Below are positions 25,350 through 32,438 of a stretch of DNA of 39,869 bases, piece by piece (the stretch's first letter is position 1; the number at the start of each line of letters is the position of its first letter). The notes below the pieces were generated by a model. It ran no database searches, was not told where the DNA came from, and worked only from the letters and a program-made list of their open reading frames with translations. Position numbers and translations under genes: made by a program. The stretch comes from a virus: positions 1 to 39,869 of IMG/VR virus record IMGVR_UViG_3300005613_000167; one strand, 5' to 3'.

Positions 25350-26086
25350 AGGGTGACCTCCTTAGTGTCCCAGTTGTATTCGCCGTGGCGCAGAATGCGG
25401 GCACAGCGGGCTTGCGTCAAAGCATACTCTTCGTTGAAGCCCGCATTGGCATAGGCTTCCCGAACTTCATCCCAAGTCCCAGACTTCAGGATCCTCGCGG
25501 CGGTGACCGGGCCAACCCCTTCCAAGCCGGGGTAGCCGTCAGTCTTGTCTCCGGTCAGCGTCTGCATCAGCCAGTTACGGTCGGCCTCTTCTACCGTGAT
25601 GACGCGGGGCTGATCGTCTTTGTCGGGGTTCCAGATGGTGCCGGGGATGCAGTTCAGATCCTTGTCGGACGAAATAAGAATGGTGCTTCCGTAGGTGCCC
25701 TGTGTTTGCAGGATGCCGATGATGTCGTCGCCCTCCAATGGGGCTTCTTCTCGCACCTCGTACTTGTCGGCCAGCATGGCCTTTACGGGCTTGTACCCAC
25801 ACGGCTTACGACAAGCCTTACGATGGCTCTTGTAAGCCGGGTAAATCACCTTTCGGAAATTGTCCTTGCCGCTGAAGCCCAACACAACCGCGCCAGCCTT
25901 GAGCCGCTTTGTCCAGTTCGTGACGATGCCCTCGCACATAGCCAAGGCTTCGTTCACATTGCAGAAGGCCACATCGGTTTCATCATCGAATCGTCCAGCG
26001 TACTCACACGCCGAACAAACCGAATAGATCAGGATGTCGCCGTCGATCAACAGGGTCGGCTTCTTTGTCTTTCTCTTTTTGGACAT
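25337..26086 (-). CDS. 5'-3' exonuclease (T7 gp6-like, FEN family)
   Basis: 249 residues. The metal-binding acidic residues are visible: DGD (about residue 14 to 16), EGDDIIGIL, SSDKDLNCIPG, and TDGYPGLEGVGPVTAARIL, which is the helix-hairpin-helix DNA-binding part. It removes RNA primers and degrades host DNA, and its place after the polymerase matches T7 gp6. ATG overlaps the stop of the gene upstream. Confidence 0.93.
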   Translation of the reverse strand: MSKKRKTKKPTLLIDGDILIYSVCSACEYAGRFDDETDVAFCNVNEALAMCEGIVTNWTKRLKAGAVVLGFSGKDNFRKVIYPAYKSHRKACRKPCGYKPVKAMLADKYEVREEAPLEGDDIIGILQTQGTYGSTILISSDKDLNCIPGTIWNPDKDDQPRVITVEEADRNWLMQTLTGDKTDGYPGLEGVGPVTAARILKSGTWDEVREAYANAGFNEEYALTQARCARILRHGEYNWDTKEVTLWKP

Positions 26087-26295
26087 TACTCCTCATCCTC
26101 TTGGGCTTCGATAGCCCGGGTTAGCACTTCCACCAGCCCAAAGCCTCCATGCATGGTGGCCTTACAAGAAATGTGGTAAGTGTCGCCACCCTTCTTGTTC
26201 TTGATTTCGTACCCAATAAACAGCATCTCATCGAATCGCTTCTTGAGTTCGTGAAGCAGTTCGTCGGTGGTCATGTAGTCAATCGGTGTAGACAC
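26086..26295 (-). CDS. Hypothetical small protein between exonuclease and homing endonuclease
   Basis: 69 residues with a probable GTG start at 26295 (AGAGG, 7 nt upstream); an ATG at 26274 lacks a ribosome-binding site. Mixed alpha/beta: YHISCKATMHGGFGLVEVL then an acidic tail. The start overlaps the LAGLIDADG gene end by 17 bp and the stop overlaps the exonuclease start. Small proteins with the DELLxELKKRFDE motif occur in several T7-like phages; no function is assigned. Confidence 0.65.
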   Translation of the reverse strand: MSTPIDYMTTDELLHELKKRFDEMLFIGYEIKNKKGGDTYHISCKATMHGGFGLVEVLTRAIEAQEDEE

Positions 26296-26611
26296 TCTTG
26301 AGCCTCTTTAGTTCAGCAATGTGCTTGTTGCGGGTTTCTGGGCAGGCGGTGTAAGACGCGGCAAACAAGGCGACAATCTGGGGATACTTGACGATGCTGT
26401 ACTTGGACATCTGGGACAAAAAGTTGAGTGCCCGTTGTCCGTACAAGCACCACACATATATGCCCTCGCCTTTGACACGGACGGCACCGCCCCAACGCTT
26501 TTGCAGAGCAACCAGCATTCCTTGGTGCTTATTGGTGATCTCTACAGTAGGGGTTGATTTGTAACGAATGCAGCCTTCGCCATCCAACACTCCGGCCACA
26601 TAGGGAATCAA
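26279..26611 (-). CDS. LAGLIDADG homing endonuclease-like protein
   Basis: 110 residues from a TTG start at 26611 that overlaps the polymerase stop (TTGA) with GGCGGA upstream. A longer ATG frame from 26701 is open but lies inside the polymerase gene. The N-terminus LIPYVAGVLDGEGCIRY is a LAGLIDADG motif (VAGVLDGEG), followed by beta strands and KRWGGAVRV. There is only one motif, so a homodimer is expected if active. Free-standing homing endonucleases beside polymerase genes are common in T7-like phages. Confidence 0.75.
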   Translation of the reverse strand: MIPYVAGVLDGEGCIRYKSTPTVEITNKHQGMLVALQKRWGGAVRVKGEGIYVWCLYGQRALNFLSQMSKYSIVKYPQIVALFAASYTACPETRNKHIAELKRLKSVYTD

Positions 26612-28371
26612 TGCGTGTCCGCCCAACTGGCTCCTACGCGATACTCGCCGTCCAGACGACAACGGAACTCGTACTCTCTTCCGGCTTGTTGAATGGCCCA
26701 TACCGCAATCTTACCAACCTCTTCGGCGTATTCCGCAGGAGCCATGAATTGATATTCATCATGAACAGAGGCGACCTGTTCCACAGGGATGTTCTCGTCG
26801 CGGAACCGCTTCCACGCCAAGACACAAGCCTCCTTCATAACCACCGCTCCGGCAGACTGGAGCAGAGTGTTGAGGGCGGCGTGTTCTGAGCGGGGATACA
26901 GAGGACGAGCGTCCAACCCACGCAGGAAGTTGTTCGCCGCCAACGACATGGACACGGCCTCCTTGAGTTTCAGGTAGGCGGGAACCTTGGCCTCAAAGTT
27001 CTGCCTAGCCTTGCGGCCCCGCTCCTTGTTCCCACCAAGAACCATCCCCAACTTGTCATTGCCTGCTCCGTAGATCAGGGCATAGATGGCACCCTTGGCC
27101 TGATTGCGGGCCGTCTTGTGGTCAGGATTGCTCTTGTCTTGTGGGACATCCTTGATCAGGCCAAACGCCTTGGCGTTCTCCCAATGGATGTCTCCTTCCA
27201 GAATCACCTTGGCGTACTGGCCCTTGTCGTATCGACCTAGGTAGTGGGCAAGGCAGCGCAGTTCCAGTCCTGAAGCGTCTGCTCCGATCAGTTGCAGCCC
27301 CTTTGCTGGGATGAACAGGCGGCGGTACTCCGGGTCTGTGGGGACCTGAGCCATGTTGGGCCCACGGTGCGTACAACGCCCTGTGAGGGCCCCGTTGGTG
27401 TTCACCCGGCCATGCATCCGTCCGTCCTTACCGACCAGCCTGAGCCAAGCCTCGTCGCCGTCCGCCAACTGCCCGATGCGCTTCTGAACAGTCAGGTACC
27501 GGGCGAGTCGATGAGCCTCCGGGTAGTTGAGCGATTCCAGAATTGCTTCGTCAATTCGTGGCCGACCGTCTGGGGTGAACTCCTGCGGAACCCAGCCGTA
27601 ACGGTCCTTAAGCCGCGCAGCAATCTGCAATCGACTCCCGGGATTGAACGCCTCCACCTTGGGCTTGAGTGCCCGTCCCGTCTTCTCCGACTTGCGCTCC
27701 GTCACGATGGGAGGAAACTTCTTTTGAAGTTCCTGTTCGATCATCAGGTTCTCCTTCAGGAGATCGGCGTGAAGAGCCTCGGCGGCAGCCACATCGAACG
27801 GAAAGCCCGTGCGCTCCTGCTGCCTGATGATCTGGGCAAAGTCGTGTTCCAGTCGAATTGCGCGGGCAGGAGGCCCGGAGGGATGCTTCATCAGGGCGGC
27901 GTACAGAGCCATCGTGACGCGGACATCCTGCTTGCAGTACTCCAGCAGTTCCGCTGAAGTCTGGTCAAAAGATGGGGCCTCAGCCTTAGCCAAGCCCAGA
28001 CGGTAACCCCAAGCCTTCAGCGAATGGCTGCCAATCAACTCCTTGGGGAAGTCTCTGACCTGAAAGTCCTTGTCTCGCTGATCGGTGTGGAGAAGCCGCG
28101 AGATGACCAAGGTGTCCTCCGCACGGCTCCGATCAAACTTGACAGCAAACTTGGGGTACAGGCGTTCTAGAGCCGGAAGGTCAAAGGACAGGATGTTGTG
28201 GCCGACGACCTTGTCAGCCTCCAACAAGATCCGCAGACCCTCCTTGACCTCCACAATACGGGGGTCCTCACCGTCAACGCTGACGGCCATGCACAGGATC
28301 TCCTTGAGGTCCGTCAGTTCAAGCCAGTCGTTGATGGGGTTGGTTTCGATGTCGAAGTAAACGGTCTTCAT
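26608..28371 (-). CDS. DNA polymerase, family A (T7 gp5-like)
   Basis: 587 residues (T7 gp5 has 704). The proofreading domain has DIE at residues 7 to 9 (YFDIETNP), GHNILSFDLP (58 to 66) and CKQDV (146 to 150). The polymerase domain has motif A D364 (GADASGLE), motif B R422 to G437 (RNQAKGAIYALIYGAG) and motif C H537-D538-E539 (VHDEY). Y430 occupies the Pol I F762 / T7 Y526 place. It replicates the genome, in T7 with thioredoxin as processivity factor; the thumb insertion is not clearly identifiable here. A TTCTAGA inverted repeat and GGGAGAA precede the ATG. Confidence 0.97.
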   Translation of the reverse strand: MKTVYFDIETNPINDWLELTDLKEILCMAVSVDGEDPRIVEVKEGLRILLEADKVVGHNILSFDLPALERLYPKFAVKFDRSRAEDTLVISRLLHTDQRDKDFQVRDFPKELIGSHSLKAWGYRLGLAKAEAPSFDQTSAELLEYCKQDVRVTMALYAALMKHPSGPPARAIRLEHDFAQIIRQQERTGFPFDVAAAEALHADLLKENLMIEQELQKKFPPIVTERKSEKTGRALKPKVEAFNPGSRLQIAARLKDRYGWVPQEFTPDGRPRIDEAILESLNYPEAHRLARYLTVQKRIGQLADGDEAWLRLVGKDGRMHGRVNTNGALTGRCTHRGPNMAQVPTDPEYRRLFIPAKGLQLIGADASGLELRCLAHYLGRYDKGQYAKVILEGDIHWENAKAFGLIKDVPQDKSNPDHKTARNQAKGAIYALIYGAGNDKLGMVLGGNKERGRKARQNFEAKVPAYLKLKEAVSMSLAANNFLRGLDARPLYPRSEHAALNTLLQSAGAVVMKEACVLAWKRFRDENIPVEQVASVHDEYQFMAPAEYAEEVGKIAVWAIQQAGREYEFRCRLDGEYRVGASWADTH

Positions 28372-28383
28372 GGCGTTCTCCCG

Positions 28384-28399
28384 TTCTAGAGTTCTAGAG
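28384..28399. repeat. TTCTAGA inverted repeat before DNA polymerase
   Basis: TTCTAGAGTTCTAGAG on the plus strand: one arm base differs from the consensus (final G for A). It overlaps the stop codon of the helix-turn-helix gene and ends 12 nt before the polymerase ATG. It is the most distal gene-linked copy of the family. Confidence 0.8.
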
Positions 28400-28732
28400 C
28401 AAGTCGCTCAGAGTTAGGTTGCGACTGGCAAAGTAACGGCGCATCTTAGCAAGCGAGTTCTCAAATATGCGCTTGGCGCGTTCTCCCGTGATCTGATCTT
28501 CGGGGTTTCTGGCGTTGTACTGCCGAGCAATGTTCTCCCATGTGTTGGCCTCGTCTGTCGGCATCTTACCACGAAATCGGGGCGGGCGCGGCTCGTAGCC
28601 AAACCGGGCAATAGACGAAACGCTCTGCGGGCTAATGCCGTACCGTCTGGCAATCTCCACCTTCTTGATGGATGTCTTTGCCAAAGCCTGAACTTCTTTG
28701 ACCTGTTCGTCTGTAAGTTTTCTCTTACGCAT
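28394..28732 (-). CDS. Helix-turn-helix DNA-binding protein
   Basis: 112 residues, basic. Residues about 8 to 38 (VKEVQALAKTSIKKVEIARR then YGISPQSVSSI) form a classical helix-turn-helix of the resolvase/Trp-repressor-like type. The rest is Arg-rich and helical (RAKRIFENSLAKMRRYF). It could be a regulator that acts on phage operators; the TTCTAGA repeat that overlaps its own stop codon is one candidate target. HNH-linked HTH families are an alternative origin, but no HNH motif is present. Confidence 0.7.
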   Translation of the reverse strand: MRKRKLTDEQVKEVQALAKTSIKKVEIARRYGISPQSVSSIARFGYEPRPPRFRGKMPTDEANTWENIARQYNARNPEDQITGERAKRIFENSLAKMRRYFASRNLTLSDLL

Positions 28733-28904
28733 CTTTGATCCTGTCTAGACGATTGATCGCCCGCTGTAATCTGTCCATGGCCCGCACGAATTCCTGTCGC
28801 CGTTCAACAGACTTTCTTGCTTGAACAGAACGCCAAGTATCCGCCACTTCTCGGGAGGACTCAAGAATGCCAAGCACAACCCGCTTCATTGATCTAGTGA
28901 TCAT
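28725..28904 (-). CDS. Small basic helical protein
   Basis: 59 residues from the ATG at 28904, which overlaps the ThyX stop as ATGA. Sequence MITRSMKRVVLGILESSREV continues as an Arg-rich helix (ERRQEFVRAMDRLQRAINRL). Both start and end overlap neighbouring genes, so it is translationally coupled. Possible nucleic-acid binding from its charge only; no family recognised. Confidence 0.6.
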   Translation of the reverse strand: MITRSMKRVVLGILESSREVADTWRSVQARKSVERRQEFVRAMDRLQRAINRLDRIKDA

Positions 28905-29548
28905 CTTTCTAGATCCGTCATGGTGAGGGCCTGCCAAGAAACTGGAAACTTATTGAAGCAGTTCATGTCAATCTTGTGGGCCACTTCTTGAGTTTCCTTC
29001 TGGGCTTCTGGAGCAAGACGCTGAGTGACGACTCGGTGGAAGGCATAAAGAGAACCAGTCCAGATCCACTCGGTCATCATGCCTTGAGGAAGAACAGCCC
29101 TAGCCTGCTCCGGGCAAACACCGTCACGCAGCAACTGCTGGTAGGTTCGCAAAGCAACCCCGACCGCGTAGTTGAAATCGATGATTGAACGCTCGTTTTC
29201 AACACAAGAATCGGAACTGCCCTGCTTTACATTTTCCGCAGCCTGCCGTAAAGAATCTGGTCGCCAAGCCTCTGGCTCTACTGAAACATAACGGCGACTT
29301 ACCTCGTTCCACGCCAGTCCAACTTGATGCTTTGCCAACTGACGAGCAACAAAGATCGGGGCTTTGATGCGGAACGACAGACAGGTGTGGGCAAACGGAG
29401 ACCAATGCTTGTGCTTCGCCAAGTAGTTGATCAACTTTTTGTTTGCTTCTGGCGAGTAATTAGAGGCTGCCTTGTCGAAAGACACGCGGGCAGCGTTCAC
29501 TACCGAGTCGTCGGTCCCCATCCAATCCAACAAAAAAACTTCACTCAT
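28901..29548 (-). CDS. thyX: Flavin-dependent thymidylate synthase
   Basis: 215 residues. It fits ThyX: SPFAHTCLSFRIKAPIFVARQL, then the region of the family's RHRx7S motif, here KHQVGLAWNEVSRRY (about residues 73 to 87), and the ending QVLPQGMMTEWIWTGSL-type block (residues 153 to 167). It converts dUMP to dTMP using FAD and folate, supporting phage DNA synthesis. The first Arg of the motif is replaced by Lys, as in several phage ThyX proteins. It lies between primase-helicase and polymerase, overlapping the genes on both sides. Confidence 0.92.
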   Translation of the reverse strand: MSEVFLLDWMGTDDSVVNAARVSFDKAASNYSPEANKKLINYLAKHKHWSPFAHTCLSFRIKAPIFVARQLAKHQVGLAWNEVSRRYVSVEPEAWRPDSLRQAAENVKQGSSDSCVENERSIIDFNYAVGVALRTYQQLLRDGVCPEQARAVLPQGMMTEWIWTGSLYAFHRVVTQRLAPEAQKETQEVAHKIDMNCFNKFPVSWQALTMTDLER

Positions 29549-29853
29549 CGCGCCTCCTTGAAGCAGTCCCAGCCGCGCTCAGCGGCTTCCATGCGAGGTG
29601 TCTTATCGTCGCGAGGTGAAAGCATTGCTTCCGCGACGCACACCTCCCGCCTCGCCTCGTCGCGCTCATGGATCGCAAGTGACAGCCGTTCCGTAAGCGC
29701 ACCAGCCTCATTCCCGTGCGATTCATGCGATGCGGTCAGTTCCTCGCGGAGGCGTTCGATCTCGTCGGCGGCCTCGCGGTTCATCAGTTCCACGCTGCGG
29801 TCGTTGTGAAGCACGGCGCGGAGCCGGGTCACGATGTCGTGGTCAGATTTCAT
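29545..29853 (-). CDS. Ea22-like small phage protein
   Basis: 102 residues from the ATG at 29853, which overlaps the end of the helicase gene. It begins MKSDHDIVTRLRAVLHNDRS and has the EAADEIERLREEL block that marks the Ea22-like family, followed by coiled coil. Members are accessory proteins with unknown function, often near replication genes. A longer start at 29907 would lie within the helicase gene. Confidence 0.7.
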   Translation of the reverse strand: MKSDHDIVTRLRAVLHNDRSVELMNREAADEIERLREELTASHESHGNEAGALTERLSLAIHERDEARREVCVAEAMLSPRDDKTPRMEAAERGWDCFKEAR

Positions 29854-31432
29854 CGTTGGTCTCCATTTCAATTTCGTGCAAGCGTCCGGTTTCCTTGTGG
29901 TATCCAAGCATTCCAGCGATGCCCGTGTCTCCGGTGAAACGGTTCTTCAACACACGCAGCACCAACTCATTTGGGTTTTCGCCCTGCTGATTGCGCTCCA
30001 AGCCAATGACTGCATCAGCCAATTGGGCAATGGAGTGAGAGCCGCGCAACTGGGCAAGAGAGGTGGAGGCACCTTCTTCGTGGCCGCGGTCCCCATCCGG
30101 TCTTCGGAGATGGCTAACAACGAACATGGCCGCCTGTGTCTCCTCAACAAGAGAACGCAGAGAAGTCATGGCGTTGTCGATCAGTCGCCGCTCGTCGCCA
30201 TCACCAAGACCAGACACCACGATGCTCAGGTGGTCTAGAAAGATGTACTCGCAGCCGCACGACTTGATCATGTACCGGGTTCGGGCAAGCAAGTTCTCTG
30301 GATCGACTGATCCGAAGTGGTCGAAAAGTACAACCTTCGCAACGGTCGCATCGAACGCCTCTCGCTTCTGGTCGCTGCTGATGCCACGATCTGCCCAAAA
30401 GTAAGGGGGTGCGTTGAGGTGGATACCCATGAGATTTCTGCCAGTTCGCTTGACAGATTCTTCAAGCATGAGCAGTCCGACCTTCTTGCCGGATCGAATG
30501 AGATGGCAGACCATCTCCCGGCATACCGAAGACTTGCCGATGCCCGTGCCCGATGTGAGCACCACAAGTTCACCCTTACGGATGCCAAGCAACTTTTCGT
30601 TAAGGGCCGTCCAAGGGTAGGGTGTGGAATCGTTGGGATCGTCTTCGTTGACGGTATCCCAAAGATCACCTCCAAGTACCACGCCATCCGGCCTGTAAGC
30701 CTTCGCACCATAGACAGCATCGATGACTCGCTTTCCTTCTCCGGCAGTATGGGCCTCGTTGGCATCCTTGTGCCCGGGGATCGTGGCAATCTTGGCCTTG
30801 CCGGGAGTCAGGAGCATGGCACACTCCTTGGCCGCAGCACGACCGGGCTCGTCGTCATCAAACATGATCACGACCGTATCGAACTTTTCCAGCCATTCCA
30901 GATTGTTCTGGAAAGACTTGAGGGCTCCGGCAGCACCTGAAGGAACAGACACAACAGGCCACTTGTTCCCAAACAGTTGGCTGACGGTCAGCGCATCAAT
31001 CTCGCCTTCGGTCACGGTGACCATGCGCCCACCGTCACGCCACAAGTGCTGGCCGTAGAAGGGCGCACCCTTGAACTCGCCAAGGGTCACGAAGTCCTTG
31101 GAGGCAAAGCGCAACTTCTGGGCAACGACCTCGCCGTCACGAATGTACTGAGCAACTTGGACGGGCTGGCCGTTGAATTCCCCAAGACCGTAGCCCCAGA
31201 AGCGACAGGTGTCCTCTGAGATGTCCCGCTTCTTCAGGGGACCGTATTCGATGGGAATCAAATCTGTCCGTTTAAGAAGGACAGACGGCAAAGGCTCTCC
31301 GGTACCAGTTTCGTAGTACTTGCAGCCGAAGCAGTAACCGTGTCCATCCGTGTAACGGGCCAGATTGTCCTTGCTGCCGCAACTCGGGCAAGGCTCATGC
31401 TGGACGAACTCCGACTCTTTGTGGTTGTTCAT
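29843..31432 (-). CDS. DNA primase-helicase (T7 gp4-like)
   Basis: 529 residues from the ATG at 31432 (GGAG, 8-nt spacing). A four-Cys zinc finger (C15, C18, C34, C37) reads the template, then a Toprim primase (TEGEID 141 to 146; MFDDDEPGR 190 to 198), and a RecA-type helicase with Walker A TSGTGIGKS (293 to 301), Walker B YIFLDH and the C-terminal RVLKNRFTGDTG arginine-finger region. It unwinds the fork and makes primers for the polymerase. The T7 gp4 length is 566. It overlaps the RusA gene by 38 bp. Confidence 0.96.
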   Translation of the reverse strand: MNNHKESEFVQHEPCPSCGSKDNLARYTDGHGYCFGCKYYETGTGEPLPSVLLKRTDLIPIEYGPLKKRDISEDTCRFWGYGLGEFNGQPVQVAQYIRDGEVVAQKLRFASKDFVTLGEFKGAPFYGQHLWRDGGRMVTVTEGEIDALTVSQLFGNKWPVVSVPSGAAGALKSFQNNLEWLEKFDTVVIMFDDDEPGRAAAKECAMLLTPGKAKIATIPGHKDANEAHTAGEGKRVIDAVYGAKAYRPDGVVLGGDLWDTVNEDDPNDSTPYPWTALNEKLLGIRKGELVVLTSGTGIGKSSVCREMVCHLIRSGKKVGLLMLEESVKRTGRNLMGIHLNAPPYFWADRGISSDQKREAFDATVAKVVLFDHFGSVDPENLLARTRYMIKSCGCEYIFLDHLSIVVSGLGDGDERRLIDNAMTSLRSLVEETQAAMFVVSHLRRPDGDRGHEEGASTSLAQLRGSHSIAQLADAVIGLERNQQGENPNELVLRVLKNRFTGDTGIAGMLGYHKETGRLHEIEMETNDEI

Positions 31433-31799
31433 AGTTCTCGCTCCACTCAATCTCAATTCGTGGCTCAGTACTGTAGCACTTCTCCGCTACCAGCCACATG
31501 ATTTGTGAGTCGTCGTGCCACGCCCATCCATTGAGCGAATCCAAGATCGACTTCACATGATTATCGATGTCGCCCACGGGCCAGAAATTCGCTGGCTTCT
31601 TAGGCGACTTACAAAAGAAACAAACCTTTACCATCAGCGGCCCACCGAGAGGGCAGCCCTTGGGCTTCTTTATAGCGTCAAGGGCTGCCCTTGCTTCTCG
31701 GCGGAACTTCTCATAGGTCTTGCCATAGTACGCGAACCCTCGGCGCGAGATTCTCGGCCTAGATGCGGGTACTGGGTCAACCTTGAGAACGATCTTCAT
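31395..31799 (-). CDS. RusA-family Holliday-junction resolvase
   Basis: 134 residues. The motif GDIDNHVKSILDSLNG (about residues 76 to 91) holds the two Asp of RusA-type resolvases, with DDSQIMWL after it; the N-terminus VDPVPASRPRIS is also typical. It would cut branched replication intermediates before packaging. In T7 this job is done by the unrelated endonuclease I (gp3) at the same place in the map, so this is a non-homologous replacement. The ATG overlaps the SSB stop as ATGA. Confidence 0.85.
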   Translation of the reverse strand: MKIVLKVDPVPASRPRISRRGFAYYGKTYEKFRREARAALDAIKKPKGCPLGGPLMVKVCFFCKSPKKPANFWPVGDIDNHVKSILDSLNGWAWHDDSQIMWLVAEKCYSTEPRIEIEWSENYEQPQRVGVRPA

Positions 31800-32407
31800 C
31801 AGAAGTCGTTGTCGTCGCCGCCTGAAGAGTCCTCGGTCGCAGCCTGAGCCACGAAGCCCTTGGGGTCAGCCGTGAACCCGTAGGCATCGAAGCGGTCACC
31901 GGGGGTGTACTCCTTGAGGTCAAGGATCTGCACGGCCTTCATCCGCAGGGAAACGCCTGCGCCGACCATGGCCGTGAAGAACGGAACAACCTCAAAGGAC
32001 ACCTTGATCTCGCTGCCCGATCCGACATTGGGCGGAGCCTGAATGGCAACTCCCATGGAGTCGAACAGCATGGGCTTCTGGGTCCACGACTTCTCGTCGT
32101 TACCCGCCTTGGCCTTCAACTTGAACTTGATGCGGATCCGGCCCTCATCGGTCTCCTTGATGGGGAGGTCGGCCCGCTTCAACTTCTTGTTGCCGCGCTT
32201 CTCGCACTCGGCCTTGTACGCAGCATCCGCCGCCTGCTTCAGGGAGGAGATGAACGCCGCTGCATCCTTGCTCTCGGGGTTCAACTCCAGATCCACGCTG
32301 TACACGCCGTCCTTGTCGAACTTGGTGTCTGGCGTGGTGAGCCGGGGGTAAATGGCCGTGCCCCGGGGACTCGTCAGGCGAACGAACTTGTTCTTTGCCG
32401 CACTCAT
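31799..32407 (-). CDS. Single-stranded DNA-binding protein (T7 gp2.5-like)
   Basis: 202 residues from the ATG at 32407, preceded by GGAG with 8-nt spacing; a start at 32464 would lie upstream of the inverted repeat and inside the RNA polymerase gene. Sequence MSAAKNKFVRLTSPRGTAIY and the VSFEVVPFFTAM block fit the gp2.5/DUF2815 group. The acidic C-terminus (SSGGDDNDF) ends in Phe, as in T7 gp2.5, where it contacts the polymerase and helicase. A TTCTAGA inverted repeat is 15 nt upstream. Confidence 0.93.
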   Translation of the reverse strand: MSAAKNKFVRLTSPRGTAIYPRLTTPDTKFDKDGVYSVDLELNPESKDAAAFISSLKQAADAAYKAECEKRGNKKLKRADLPIKETDEGRIRIKFKLKAKAGNDEKSWTQKPMLFDSMGVAIQAPPNVGSGSEIKVSFEVVPFFTAMVGAGVSLRMKAVQILDLKEYTPGDRFDAYGFTADPKGFVAQAATEDSSGGDDNDF

Positions 32408-32422
32408 GTGGTGTCTCCTTCT

Positions 32423-32438
32423 TTCTAGAGTTCTAGAA
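32423..32438. repeat. TTCTAGA inverted repeat before SSB
   Basis: Perfect TTCTAGAGTTCTAGAA (plus strand). It abuts the RNA polymerase stop codon at 32439 and ends 15 nt before the SSB start codon. Confidence 0.9.

Noticed and set aside
26612-26701. Longer N-terminus for the LAGLIDADG protein
   Set aside because: It lies in the polymerase C-terminal coding sequence; the TTG at 26611 coupled to the polymerase stop is a better start and keeps the whole motif.
28955-28985. TTGACA within thyX on the minus strand
   Set aside because: It lacks the TGG extended -10 and spacing of the early promoters and is explained by coding sequence.
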